A program made the position numbers and the translations under genes. Below are positions 24,479-37,260 of a stretch of 64,000 nucleotides of DNA, one piece after another. Under the pieces are notes generated by a model. The model ran no database searches, was not told the origin of the DNA, and was given only the letters and a program-made list of their open reading frames with translations. The stretch covers positions 64,872,600-64,936,599 of the forward strand of contig NC_083602.1 in assembly GCF_029168945.1 (NCBI RefSeq), written 5' to 3'. This DNA is from Cannabis sativa. Taxonomy: Eukaryota > Streptophyta > Magnoliopsida > Rosales > Cannabaceae. Position 1 is the stretch's first letter. Every line of letters starts with the position of its first letter.

Positions 24479-26354
24479 TGTTGGGTTTTGTGCCCTAAAT
24501 AAAACCCATTTCAATATAATCAGATTTACTAATAAAGATCAGATATAACATTTTATGTTGCATGGTTCACATGATTTATTTCATGATTATAAATTCTGTT
24601 AAGTCTAGAACATAAGTATTTGTCAATGATTATAGTGTTGTCAGCACAGTGGAATATAATCTTGATTATATGTTCGAAAGTTTAATTCCCTGATTTGTCA
24701 GTTCACTGGATTTAGACTGGCATGATAATCAGCGATAGGTATTCTTACACCTTGGATAAGTGTTATGTCCTTTCCAGGGCATTGGCAAAGTTTACCAGTA
24801 TCGAATGTATGGAGTATACATCGGAAGAGACCGATATTGAATTTTGAGTAGATATGTTAAATTTTCCGTAATATCTATTCAATTCAATATCAGCTAGTTG
24901 ATCCTAGATCAAATGATCTTAATCCTGATATGATTAGGTTCGATCTCAAGAGTATTATTCATGTTCTTTGATTTGTTAGTTAAGCCTACTTTTGGGTCAG
25001 GGTGATACGTACATTTTGGGAACATGACAGTGTAATTGAGTGGGAGCGCTAAACATAGATATGGAATCTATAACTTATATAGGTACTTAGAAGTGAAACG
25101 ATGATTTCCTTCGAGCTTGGCTAAACAGAGATAAATGGTTGAGTACTCATTTCACTTCGCTGAAATATCATTTATATGGAGCTAAGTGTTTTAAGGATAA
25201 AATACATTGAAGGGTGTAACGGTAATTTAGTCCCTATACAATGTAGATCATCTATTAGAGGATCATTGATCAAATTGGGATTATAACAATGGATAATTAA
25301 TAGCGTATCTATATCGTGGAACATATAGAGCGTTCTATATGACTGAGAGTGCGATTCCAAGTTCTATGCGTGGATGCAACAAGGAATTAATAAGTCAGTG
25401 AATTTACTTGATAAATTCTTGGTCTGCTTATTGGAAGCTCGGTTATATAGGCCCATGGTCCCCATACTAGTTGAGACCATACTGCTTGTAAGACTCAGTT
25501 AATTGATTTGGATTAATCAATTATTCATTCTAAAATTAGACTATGTCTAGTTTATGAATTTTCACTAAGCAAGGGAAAAATTGTAAGAAAAGAGTTTCTA
25601 GGGTACATTTGTTAGTTAAGAGACTTTGGTTAGTCTAATAAATAAATATATTAAATGATAATATTATTTAATAATTAATTTTTAGTTATTAAATAATTGG
25701 AATTGGCATTTAAATGGTTAAATTTAAAAATTGGCATTTTTGAGAAAATGAGATGCAAAAATGATAAAACAGCAAAATTGCATAAGTGAGGCCCAATATC
25801 CAAAGCCCAGGCCGGCCACTAGTGTAGGCTTTTATCATTTATTTTTTTTATTATTTTAATGCCAAATAATTGTAACCTAACCCTAGGTGGCATCCTATAA
25901 ATAGGTAGTGATGGCTTCAGGAAAAAGATATATGATGCATCTCATTCCTTCAGAGAAAAATTCTAAGCCTTCTACATATACCCTAGTCGCCACCCTCTTC
26001 CTCTCTTTTCTTCTTCAATTGTTCAGCCTTGAGTGTATGAGTGAGTTCCCACATACATCAAGTGGTATCTCAATCATAGTGTGGAAGATTGTGAAGAATC
26101 CAATCAACAAGAAGGAGAATCAGCATCAACGAAGGAGAGAAAGAGATCCAGGTTCAGATCTTGATAATGCTCTACTACCAAAAGGAATCAAGGGCTAGAG
26201 ATCTGAACGAAAGGAGTCATTATATTCTGCTGCACCCAATGTAAGGTTTCCTAAACTTTATATGTATTTATTTCATTGTTTTAGAATTCATATTAGGATG
26301 TAAATGAAACATACTTGTTAGTAAATCTAGATCCTAGCAAAATATTTCCAACAT
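24479..26354 (+). mobile_element. E3 3' LTR
   Basis: 1876 bp from TGTTGGG to CCAACA. TATA box TATAAATA at 25906-25913 in CATCCTATAAATAGG. A 96-codon open frame at 25908 lies in the transcribed leader portion and has no recognisable features. Confidence 0.92.
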
Positions 26355-27990
26355 TCACTGGATTTAGACTGACATGATAATCGACGATAAGGTATACTTA
26401 AACCTTGAATAAGTGTTATGTCCTTTTCAGGGCATTTGTAAAGTTTACTAGTATCGCTTGTATGGAGTATACATTGGAAGGGACCGATATTTATCTTTGA
26501 TAAGATATTATAAACTTACTGTTATATCCTTCTAAGTCAATATCAATGGTTGATCTTAGGTCTATGGATCTTAATCCTTATATGGTTATGTTCAACTTAG
26601 CTGTATTATTTATGTTCTTAAAGTTATTCGTGGATGCTAACTAATGGTTCTGGCGGATATTTACATCTTAGGAACATGGTAGTTCAATTGAGTGAGAGCA
26701 CTGATCATAGATATAGAATCTATAGCTTCTATAAGTATTTAGAAGTAAAACGATGATTTCCTTTGAGCTTCGCTTGATTAAGATAAATGATTGAGGTCTC
26801 ATTTCAGTAATTATATTAGTTTACTGAAATATCATTTATTGGTACTTAAGTGTTTTAAAGATAAAATACATTGAAGGGTAGAACGATAAATTTATCTATA
26901 TAAAGTGTAGATCATCTATTGAGGATCTTTGACTATTAGTATTGTAACAATAAGTAATCATATCGTATCTATATCGTGGTACATATAAAACGTTCTATAT
27001 AATTGAAAATGTTATGAAATTCCAAATCTATTGTGGCACAAGGCAGAATTAATAAGCTAGGGAATTTACTTGGTGAATTCTAAATCTACTCATTGAAAGC
27101 TCGGTTATATAGGTCCATGGTCCCCTCACAAATTGAGATAATACTGCTTCCAGACTCAATTAAATTAATCAATTTTAATTATAAAATTAGACTATGTCTT
27201 ATTTTAGAATTTTCACTAAGCAGGGGCTTAATTGTGAAGGAACGAGGTTTTGGGATTAATTTGTTAATTGAGAGACTTTGTATGGTCTAATAAATAAATA
27301 ATATAAATGACAATTTTATTTGATAATTAATTATAATTATTAAATTAATAATTTTGCCATTTATAGGATTGAATTGGAAAATATGATATTATTGAAAGAA
27401 GAATATCTGGTTGAAATAAAGTGGCAAAATTGTAACGAAGAAGTGGTCCCTTTATGGCCGACCCTTAAAGTGATTTTTGCCCAATATTTTATTATTTTTT
27501 AATCTATATAATTCAACCCTAAGCCCTAGTTGAGGCGCTATATAAGGAACATGATGCTCTCATCTCATCCACTTTGTCCACTTGATTTTCAACCTGCCAA
27601 AATCTAGTTTTCTCTTACAAACAACTAGTAGATGAGAGACACCTTCTATAGTGATTTCAAACCTCCTTCATTGTTCATCCAATTTGAACCTTTAGTGATA
27701 GAGTGCCCTTTCCACACATAGCAAGTCAAGTACTCAATCATAGTGAGTAAGACGGTGGTAACAAAACCCGAAAGAGAGAGAGATCCAGGATCAGATCTTG
27801 ATAATACTCTATGTTAGAAAGGAACAAGGGTTAGAGATCTGAGCGGAAGGAGTCATTATATTCTGCTGTAACCAATGTAAGGTTTTCTAAACTCTTATGT
27901 TTAATTTCATTGTTTCAGAGATATTCATATTTAAGATGTTAATCAACATACTTGTTAGTAAATCTAGATCCTGGTAAAATATTCCCAACA
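26355..27990 (+). mobile_element. E1 5' LTR, part 3 of 3
   Basis: Resumes with TTCACTGGATTTAGACTG and ends ATTCCCAACA, directly followed by a primer site. Core promoter candidate TATATAAGG at 27539-27547. More diverged than E3/E4 LTRs, but closest to the fragment 52897-53639 (shared GGAACATGATGCTCTCATCT), confirming these as the two LTRs of E1. Confidence 0.88.
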
Positions 27991-28643
27991 ACTGGTCTCA
28001 GAGCCATTTAATGATTTACTTTCATGTAATATGGATTTAAAACGTTGAATATTGTTTTTGTGTTGATTTGGATGTGTTCATGTTGGTGTATGTGTTATTT
28101 GATGAATGTATGTGATTTACAAAAAATTTCCATGAAAATAATTTTATTTTTGTTCTGAAAATATTTTATTTGGATTCCTTATGGAAAATTAAGCAAATTT
28201 TGTTTTTAGGGAACTCGATTCCGATAAAAATTGAGGAAGTTATGGTGTTTTGAAAATTGGGGTCCATTGAGTGTCAAGGGTCGAGCATCGCATGCACAGG
28301 CACTCGGACAAGATGAGGCTGTGCGCGCGAATGCTTCAAACAAATCTTGTCTGAACTCGGTCAGCTCGACATCTCGGACAGGGGACACACGTGCACATCA
28401 CCCTGCTAGTAGGGTCTTCTGCATGTGGATCAGCCCACTAAACCCCTCGTACGCGCGCGTAAATGGCTGCTTGCAGCCACCTAGTGCGCACATGGGTGAT
28501 TTTTCACCCAAAATCCGATTTTTGGGTGACTTTTCACCCAATTTCAGATTTTTCAATTTTCGAACCTAATTTCAAAAATAAAATATTATTTTTCAATATT
28601 TAAACTTAAATATCAAAATTTTAAATTAATAATATTTAATTTT
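27991..28643 (+). other. E1 primer-binding site and first leader part
   Basis: Primer site ACTGGTCTCAGAGCCA (27991-28006) has one change from the consensus. A G+C-rich patch follows (about 28225-28530) with chance open frames, then AT-rich leader that continues at 43734 after the LINE. The last 12 bases (ATATTTAATTTT, 28632-28643) are the LINE target duplication. Confidence 0.75.
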
Positions 28644-28737
28644 TCAATATTTAAACTTAAATATCAAAATTTTAAATTCACTTTTATTATCATTATCAGA
28701 AAAAAGCTAGGCGTGCGTTCCAGCTGCTCCGTCTTCC

Positions 28738-29050
28738 ATGGCGAGGAAGAAGCGGGTTGGACGAAAGTCAGCTTCTAGGGCTCAGTCGGTAGATCCCCCT
28801 TCAATCCAAGAACGAGAGATTGGCGAGAATCAAAGCGATCAGTTTACAGATTGTTTGGAGAATGAACCTGACCTACAGGTTGATGAGATCTGTAGTCCGC
28901 AGATGCAGGGGAAGTCGATTGGGGGTTTTGTTGATTTTGAATGTAGTTCAGTGAAGCAGGGGGTATCGAAGGAGGGAACTGTAGTGATAGGCAGTGGCCA
29001 GAAGACTTGGGCTGAGGAGCTTGAGCAGGAGGATTTTCAGACGAACTCAC
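28738..29050 (+). CDS. LINE ORF1, N-terminal part
   Basis: Starts at ATG 28738 (MARKKRVGRKS), a basic start typical of nucleic-acid-binding LINE ORF1 proteins, then an acidic, low-complexity stretch. It is cut after 104 codons plus one base by E4. The frame matches exactly the part resuming at 39148: removing E4 and one target-duplication copy gives a single 464-residue frame. The chance frame running into the LTR (to 29070) is not native. Confidence 0.85.
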
Positions 29051-30943
29051 TGTTGGGTTTTATGCCCTAAATAAAACTCATTTCAATATAATCAGATTTA
29101 CTTATTAATATAGATCAGAAATAACATTTAATGTTGCATGGTTCACATGATTTGTTTCATGATTATATGTACATAATGTATAGATTCATCTGAAACCCTT
29201 TTCACATACTTGATCCTATTTATTGTGCCGTCAACACATTGGAAAGTAAACATGACTATGTGAATAAAGTTTCCTAGATTTATCAGACACAGGGTTTTAC
29301 TGATATGATAATCTACAACAAGAGTTTACTTGTATTTGGAGAAATACTATGTTCTTTCCAGAACATTGGTTAAAGTAAAGCTCAGGTTGGATGCATGGAG
29401 TATGCATCGGAAGGGACCGATATTGAACTTTGACTTAGATTTAATTAAACTTACCGTAAAATCTATTCAAGTCAATATCGCCTAGTTGATCCTAGATCAA
29501 ATGATCTTAATCCTGTTATGATTAGGCTCAATCTTGAAAGGCTATTCGTGTTCTTTGATTTGTTAGTTAAGCCTACTTTTAGGTCAGGGTGATACGTACT
29601 TTTTGGGAACATGGTAGTGCAATTGAGTGGGAGCGCTAGCATAAACATGGAATCTATAGCTTCTATCTGGCGAATAGTAAGCAAAGGATGATCACCTTGG
29701 AGCTTGACCAAACGAAAATAAATGGTGGAGATCTCATTTCACATAAGCTGAAATATCATTTATACGGGGTCAAGTGTTTTAAGGATAAAATACATAGTAG
29801 GGTGTTACGGTAATTTAATCCCTTTACTGTGTAGATCATTCATATAGAGGATAATTGATCACATTAGGATTATAACAATGGATAACTAATGATGTGTCTA
29901 TATGGTGGAACATATAGAGCATTCTATATACTGAGAGTGCAATTCTAAGTTCTATGCGTGGATTCAACGAAGAATTAATAAGTTAGTGAATTTTAGTGCT
30001 AAATTCTTGATCTACTTATTGGAAGCTCGGTTATATAGACCCATGGTCCCCCCACTAGTTGAGATAATATTGCTTGTAAGACTCATGTAATTGGTTTTGA
30101 TTAATCAATTATAATTCTCAAATTAGACTATGTCTATTTGTGAATTTTTCACTAAGTAAGGGCAAAATTGTAAAGAAAGAATTTATAGGGGCATATTTGT
30201 TAATTATGATACTTTGTATGGTTCAATTAATAAATATGATAAATGACAATATTATTTAATAATTATTTATAGTTATTAAATAGTTAGAATTTGCATTTAA
30301 ATGGTTGAATTAGGAAATTGGCATTTTTGAGAAAATCAGATACAAAAAGGTGTTAAAATTGCAAAATTGCAAAACCCAAGGCCCAATCCACTAAGGCATG
30401 GCCGGCCACCTATTGTGTGTGTTTTAAACTGATTTTTTCATTATTTTAATGTCATATAATTCAAACCTAACCCTAGTGGAATGCTATAAATAGATAGTGA
30501 AGGCTTCAGAAAAATAAGACTTTTCTTCTGACACTTTCTGAATCAGAAAAACTGAGCCTTCTCTCTCCCTATCTGGCTGACCACTCCCTCTCTTCTTCTT
30601 CAATATTTCGAAATCCTTAGTGATTAGAGTAGTGCCCACACACATCAAGTGATACCTCAATCATAGTGAGGAAGATCGTGAAGAAAGATCATCAGCAAAG
30701 GAGTTTCAGCATCAAAGATTCAGAGAAAGAGATCCAGGTTCAGATATTGATAATGCTCTGCTACAGAAAGGAATCAAGGGCTAGATATCTGAACGGAAGG
30801 AGTCATATTATTCCGCTGCACCCAATGTAAGGTTTCCTAAACTTTATATGTGTTTATTTCATCGTTTTAGAAAGTTCATATTTAGGATGTTAATAAACAT
30901 ACTTGTGAGTAGATCTAAGATCCTGGTAAAATAATTCCCAACA
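29051..30943 (+). mobile_element. E4 5' LTR
   Basis: 1893 bp, TGTTGGG to CCAACA. TATA box TATAAATA at 30485-30492. An antisense open frame at 29472-29711 is shared by related LTRs but starts with TTG and is not annotated as a gene. Confidence 0.94.
30485..30492 (+). promoter_or_regulatory. TATA box of E4 5' LTR
   Basis: TATAAATA in GGAATGCTATAAATAGATAG, unchanged in the 3' LTR (38684-38691) and solo LTR (7829-7836). Likely core promoter for the genomic RNA. Confidence 0.6.
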
Positions 30944-30959
30944 ACTGGTATCAGAGCCA
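30944..30959 (+). other. E4 primer-binding site
   Basis: ACTGGTATCAGAGCCA abuts the 5' LTR; perfect initiator Met tRNA type site. Confidence 0.88.
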
Positions 30960-33900
30960 TGGTAATTGATTTACTTGCAAGAAATTTGGACTTTAAAACG
31001 ATTGTTTGTATGTTCTTTGGATGGTATCATGTTGTATTGAGTGTTATTTGATGATTGATTGATGTTTGTAAATTTTCGTGAAAAATAATTGCGATTTTGT
31101 TTCTGGAATTATTTTATTGGATAGTATGGAAAAAATTAAGCAAGTTAGCCTTTTACAGAACTCAATTTCGATTTTATTTGAATTAGTTATGAATTTTTGA
31201 AGATTTGAAAAAATCGGGGCTGTGCTGATATTTTTCTGCGATCGCAAATTTGTCCGTACAGTTCACAATTTTTTCGTTTTTCTTCGATTTTTCATGCTTT
31301 TTCATGGAATTAACTTCCAATTTTTGGTATACTTTTGTATTTATACTATTACTATTCCTAATTCAATTCTAATTATCTTTTTGAATTAATTAAATATTTT
31401 TTAAATTTAATTCAAGATATTAGTGTAATTTGAATTTGAATAGAATTAGTATCTATCTTCTTGCTTAAAAATCTATCTTATTTTAAAATTTGATTATATC
31501 TTATCTTATTTTAAATTTAAAAATAAGATATTTATAATCATGTAATTTTTAAATGATATAAGATATTTTGCTAATTTTTTAAATTTTGTTATTTTATTTA
31601 TTTAAATTACATTTAAAATTTGAAAAAGATATTTATTTATCTTTTCTAATTTTTTATTTAATTTTTATTTATAAAATAACATTTAAAATTTAAAAGTAGT
31701 TAGCAAATTTTTGAAATGATATTTAGGTTGGTTGAAACCTAATTTTTCAAAAATTGTAGGTTTAATTTTAAATTTAAAATTTTTAAAAAATTTCGAATTT
31801 TTCAAATTTTTTTTTAAAATTTTCAAAAAAATTATTTTTTATTTAATTAATTATTTTCGAAATTAAATATTTAATTTAAAATTAAATAAATCCTACATCC
31901 AACTATCCAACTAACCTTGTTGCAGGAGTATGTGTTTTGGCTTATGTGTAAGTTTTCAAAACCTATTATTACTTGATTGCAAATAGCCATGGTTATTTTT
32001 TGCCAGATCTAATGATCTGATGGCTCCCTTGGTCAAGATAATAATTTGTAACAGGTATATTTACAATCTTCTTTCATCTGTGTATGACCTAGCAACATGA
32101 TAGGACCCATCCAAAGTGTGCCTGTGTGAGCCTATGTGTTTAATTTGATTATAGATACATATAGGTTGTTGTTGCTAAAATAAATTATCATAGTTCTTGA
32201 TAGAATTTATATAGGCCCATTTAGTTATTGGGCTTATTCAATTAATAACAGTTGTTCTTATTAAGGTTAAATTCCTCTCTTTTGGGCCTTGTGTGAGAGT
32301 TGGGAGCCATAGTAGTGGGTACGACATACTGAACCCAGCACCCCCTCACATGAACCACCCCAATTGTGAAGGCCCATTTGCCTGATTTGAACAACTGTAC
32401 TAGGTTAATTACACTAGTTTAACCTAATAAAATTGATTAGCAACATAATTAATTTCATTTATTTTGAAATTAATTTAAGAAAAACATAGTTTAAAGAATT
32501 TTTTATTCTAAGCTAAACTATGTGTATTTTCTTGTATTTAATTAAATATAGAATTATAACCATCTAGATTCTTTCTGGAACTTAATTTAAATTTTTCTTT
32601 AAATATTCTTATTTAAGTTGATATTTAGTTATCTACAACTAACCAACTTAAATCTGAATATCTTTTGAATTTCAAATTTTAAAATTAAGTTGAGAAATTT
32701 TAGGCATTGGTTATTAAGATTCTTTAGATATTTTTTAAGTTAATATCTTTTCGAATATTAACTTAAAATGGAATATTTTCAAATTAAGTGGTTATAACTT
32801 AATTTTTAATGTTTAATTAAATTTAAATTTGAAAATATTTAAGTTCTAGATTTTTTTCTAATACAACTTAAATTAGATATTTTTTCAAATTTTGTGGAAA
32901 AGATACTTAGTCAAATAAGATATTTTCTAGATAGTTATTTCTAGACTACTTATTATTTCTAATATTAAATAGAAAAATATTATACATTGTGAAATTAATT
33001 ATTTATATAATTAATTTTGGTACAATTTATTTTAAGTATATTTTTTCCTAGTATTAAACTAGAGACTAATAATTCAGCCTTCTCTACACTTAATTATTTA
33101 TTTCTTGAATTTAATACATTTAATTAATTTGAAAATTGAATATCTAAGTTGAGATTTATCATCATACTTAAATATTTCTTTTTCATGACATTTAATTAAA
33201 TAGAAAATTATTTTTAGTTGAAATTTATTTTTTCAACTAAATTTAAATAATTTTCAAAATATATTTTTTCTTTATTTTATTAATCAATTTTCGAAATTGC
33301 ATTTCTTAAATGCTAGAATTTCGAATTTTATCTTGAAAAATAGATTAAGTTGTAAATTAATTATTTATTTTAATTAATTCTTGGATCAACTTAAATCAAT
33401 GATTTTTTCATTTATTGCTTAATTTAAAATAAATTGAATTAAAGTATATTATTAGAAATTGAATTAATTAGTCAAAGGAAAATCTAGATAGATGATATTT
33501 TTGCTTGAAGTATTTTTCTAGTGTATTTAATTAAATAGAAAATTAATATTTAAGTTGATTTTCATCATCATACTTAAATATTTGAAATTTTTCTTATATA
33601 TTTAATTAAATAGGAAAATTATATTTTTTGTTGTAAATTAATTTTATTAATTAATTTTGGGCCAACATTAAATTAGAATAATTTTTCCAGGATTAATTTT
33701 TTATTTTAACATGCATTTTTGAAAATTGTATTCTTAAATACTTTAATTTTTCGAAATGCAATATATATTTATAGAAAATTAAATTTGAGTTGTAAATTAA
33801 TTTATATTAATTTTGTAACAACTTAAATTGAATATTTTTCTAAATATTTATTGGAAATTATTACTAAGATGGAAATAATTCATGTTATTTTCATATCCAT

Positions 33901-35334
33901 CTAAGTAAAATTTATAAATATTAAATTAAAATTTATATTTAGAATTTTTTATTCTAAATTGGAAATTTTAAATAAATACATATTTAAAATAAATAGATTA
34001 AATAAAGAGAATCAAAGAAAATACAACTCACTTTAAATAATGAGCTTGATTATTATTAAGATATTCGATCTCCATTGTTGGTCTTACAAAAGTTAAATGT
34101 TTTCAATATAACCTCGAGACGCTAGACTTCGTCCCCCTATGGATGGTTATTCGTTGAACGCATTTAACACCGTAAGATTTCATTTGATAAGTGTTTTGTG
34201 AGTTTTCGTCTCTATTTAGACTCTCCCCTATGGTGACTACTTAGAGATAAACTCATAAAACATGAAACAATGGTGGAAGCTCATAAAATGAGAATAACCT
34301 TGACTCTCGCCTACCGGGACAACGTTGGATTCTTATTTTGATCGAATAAAAGGTTGCTAGAATGGTTTCTATTTTAGATGAGCTGACAACTCTATTCAAT
34401 AAATGATGCTTTGACTCTCGCCTATCGGAACACTGTATCAGTTTGTTGAAAACCTTGGAAATTATTTAGGATTGTATGTTTTAGTATTTTCACTAGTCAT
34501 TCCTACTTGCTATATGTTTATAATTTCTGAATTGTGTATGAATTTATATTGAACCATGTTATTTTCTGTTATTAAGTTGTAGTTTAATTTCGAATCTTCA
34601 TTGTTGGTCTAACATGTTTGTTTTTCTAATGAGATAAATCCCTAATGGATTTTCACCATTAGACATACATAATAGTGTTAGATCTCAAAAGATAAATATT
34701 GTATATGCGACATCTAGCTGTTCATCAATTGATGACACCTTAAACTAGTATTTTTACGATATGAAACAAGAAGATTGTATGAATAAGATTACTTTGACTT
34801 TCGCTAATCGAAGCATCGTTGGATTCTTATTTATAAACGAAATTATCCTAATTCCTCTTAGCTTATTCATTTCGAATTAGCTCAATAATATATCATTGGA
34901 TGAATGGTCTATAAATCATTTCATGTCATTATATTTTCTCTTAAGAAATTATATGAAGCATATGATTATAATCCCGAAATTCTATTCCCAATTGATATAA
35001 ATCCTCAATCTTAGAAATCTCTTACTTGTATGGGCAAATCTGACTTAGAGTTTGTATTAGTAGTGGTGGTCCAAGAAAGAATTACTCATTATATTTGGTT
35101 GAATTTAAGTCTTTGACTTTAATTTTAGAATCCAAACAGAAATTTTCTTATATTTCTAATTCCAGATACAATACAGTTACACTTTCTCAAGTGTTTAGTA
35201 TCCATCTTTTATTAATGGATTCAAACTGTATGGAATATGAGTTAGGTATTCTATGACCAGGATCCACTTGCACTATTCTAAGAACTCTTTGATGTAACTA
35301 AACCTATGTCATCAAAAGACTCAACCACATTTTT
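30960..35334 (+). other. E4 non-coding leader
   Basis: About 4.4 kb, AT-rich, no credible coding region and no gag. Contains the conserved stem-loop (32283-32374), GACTCTCGCCTA motifs at 34302-34313 and 34413-34424, and a diverged third copy near 34796. The block from TTCGATCTCCATTGTTGG (about 34065) to GTTGGATTCTTATT (about 34337) is repeated in altered form at about 34590-34830. Confidence 0.75.
32283..32374 (+). ncRNA. Conserved leader stem-loop, E4
   Basis: TGGGCCTT (32283-32290) can pair with AAGGCCCA (32369-32376 region) and GTGTGAG (32291-32297) with CTCACAT (32345-32351), enclosing GTGGGTACGACATACTGAAC. It is in the youngest element and perfectly pairable at the base. Confidence 0.5.
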
Positions 35335-37245
35335 TTTAATCTATGGCATTTGTATCTTGTTCATAGTGGATTTGACAAGATCAATCTCTGCAAAGAGTTA
35401 ATATGCCTATATCCACTGAAAGTAGTTCATCTCATTCGCAGATGGATGTACATTCAGGGGTGGATATGAGTTTTTCGTGGTATTCTTAAAACGATAACTC
35501 TAGATTATACCTTTTAGCAAAGAAATTTGAAATGTTTGAAAAATTTCATTAATTTCTAGCAATGGTTAAAACCATTAAGGTAAGTGGTTAAAGATCTTGC
35601 GAACTGATAGGGGTGGAGAAATAGTTAGTAGATATGCAGTTCAAAGATCAGTAAATTGATTTTTGAATTATATCCAAACTTACCTCCCCAGAAATTTCGA
35701 GTTGCATATTGATGATTAGTTACTAGTCGTTGCCTAAATCCTTCTATGGTAATACAATTTCAGAATGATGTAATGGTTGTATACTTAATGTAAATCATTA
35801 CTAGATTCATGGATGACCTAATCAAAATCTTAAGAAAAGCTAGAACTGTTAACCATGGTTTGTTAGCTATTCTAAGTGATTAGGGGTGGACCATCCCATT
35901 GTCAATAGATAAGAAAGTGTTTGTTCAAACAAATACTACTTTTCTAAGAAAATGACTAAGTCTGAAAAACAAGTAGCAAATAAAGGAGATATTTAATTCT
36001 TGATTCCAAAAGTGTTCTATCATCTTATATAACATATGATGATCCCACTGCCTCTGTTGTCTTGTCACAACCGAAGAGATTAATAACATTTAGTTTTCTT
36101 AGACATAATTCACGGTACCTTGTCGCAGTGGGAGAGTTTCTAGGAACTCACCTTCTTATGACTTGGGAGACACTAGTGATTAAAATCCATTGTGAGTTTA
36201 AACAAATAATGGATTGTCAAGATAAGAAACTAAGAAGAAAGCCAATAGAACTATGGTTTAATCCATTCACATGGAGTAACCTAAAGTTTTCTATTACAAG
36301 GACATAAAAGGAAATTTTAGTTAATAAGTCTATTCTATGGACTTAACAAACTTCCTGTTCCTAGTATTATAGGTTTGAGTTTATCTAAACCTATGGCTTG
36401 TGGTATACCTGGTAATTACTTACTCTAATGCAAGCAACTTACTTTAGTAAGATGCTGAAGCATTTTCTTTCTAATGGCAATCTATAGAAGCTTCACAACT
36501 TCTTAGGTATAGATTTTATTTATCTAAGGAAAAGTCTTAACTATTCCAGAAAAGATAAAGCCATGAAAGAATTTCTTATATCAACAGTGAGAGGTCTTAG
36601 ATATGCTTTTGTATGCCTTAGACCAGACACCTGCTGTTGAGTGGGAGTAATGAGTAGGTATCAGATTAATCCAGGAGAAGAACATTGGAAGACAATCAAG
36701 TAAATCTTAAGATTAAGAAGAGGAACTATATGTTAGTCTATAAGGGTGTGTTTAAAACTCTTAGACTACACCATATCAGATTTCGAAATTTGCCTTTGTG
36801 CTAGTAAATCTTTCTGATAAGATGGTGATTACTGTGGGGGTGGAATAGTGATTTTGGAGAAGTGTAAAAAAACTATCTGAAGTTTCTAGGTCTACCAGAG
36901 AGAGACTGAATGTTAAAGTTGCAGGAAAGGTACTTATTCAGTCTAAGGAAAGTTCTATACATTTTTGGCATCATTCCAAATTGCCTTAAACTACTAGTGT
37001 TAATTTCCTGATTAACCAAAAGTAGTTGCCAAAGATATAGAATCCAGTATCCCAAGAGAGTAGACATATAAAGAGGAATTTCACATTATCAATGATTTTG
37101 TGATTAAAGGAAGAGCAATAGTGGAGAAAAGGTTGTGGTTAATTCAACCTTTTAGATCCTATTACGAGGAGTTTACTACTACTACACTTGATTTGTATAT
37201 CAAGGTGTTGAGATTATTTGAAACGCACTTTTTTGTTTTATATTA
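35335..37245 (+). pseudogene. Fossil copia pol (E4)
   Basis: Same remnant as in E3, from CTATGGCATTTGTATCTTG (about 35340) through CTTGCGAACTGATAGGGGTG (about 35596) to an RNase H remnant near 36835-36870. Stops in all frames and the shared GGAGAAATA frameshift. Since the LTRs are nearly identical, this decay largely predates insertion. The longest open piece (36062, 81 codons) does not match pol well and is not a product. Confidence 0.82.
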
Positions 37246-37247
37246 GT

Positions 37248-37260
37248 GCAAGTGGGAGTT
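37248..37260 (+). other. E4 polypurine tract
   Basis: GCAAGTGGGAGTT immediately upstream of the 3' LTR. Confidence 0.85.

Larger units (their letters stand above)
15968..26354 (+). mobile_element. Copia-type element E3, complete but non-autonomous
   Basis: Two LTRs (15968-17948 and 24479-26354), primer site, long leader, pol relic and polypurine tract are all in place. Flanks are TTCGA (15963-15967) and TTCAC (26355-26359); the uninterrupted LTR reads CAGTTCACTGG, so the left copy of the target duplication has probably mutated. A by-eye comparison of about 260 bp of the LTRs gives roughly 95% identity, older than E4. No gag was recognised. Confidence 0.88.

Noticed and set aside
25908..26198. 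96-codon frame after the TATA box of the E3 3' LTR
   Set aside because: It is broken by a stop in the E3 5' LTR copy and lies in transcribed LTR leader; no family feature.
29472..29711. A 79-codon antisense open frame repeated in related LTRs (also at 6817-7056, 15206-15415 and 37671-37910)
   Set aside because: It begins with TTG, not ATG, is broken by a stop in the LTR 886-2720, and its conservation is no more than that of the LTR as a whole.
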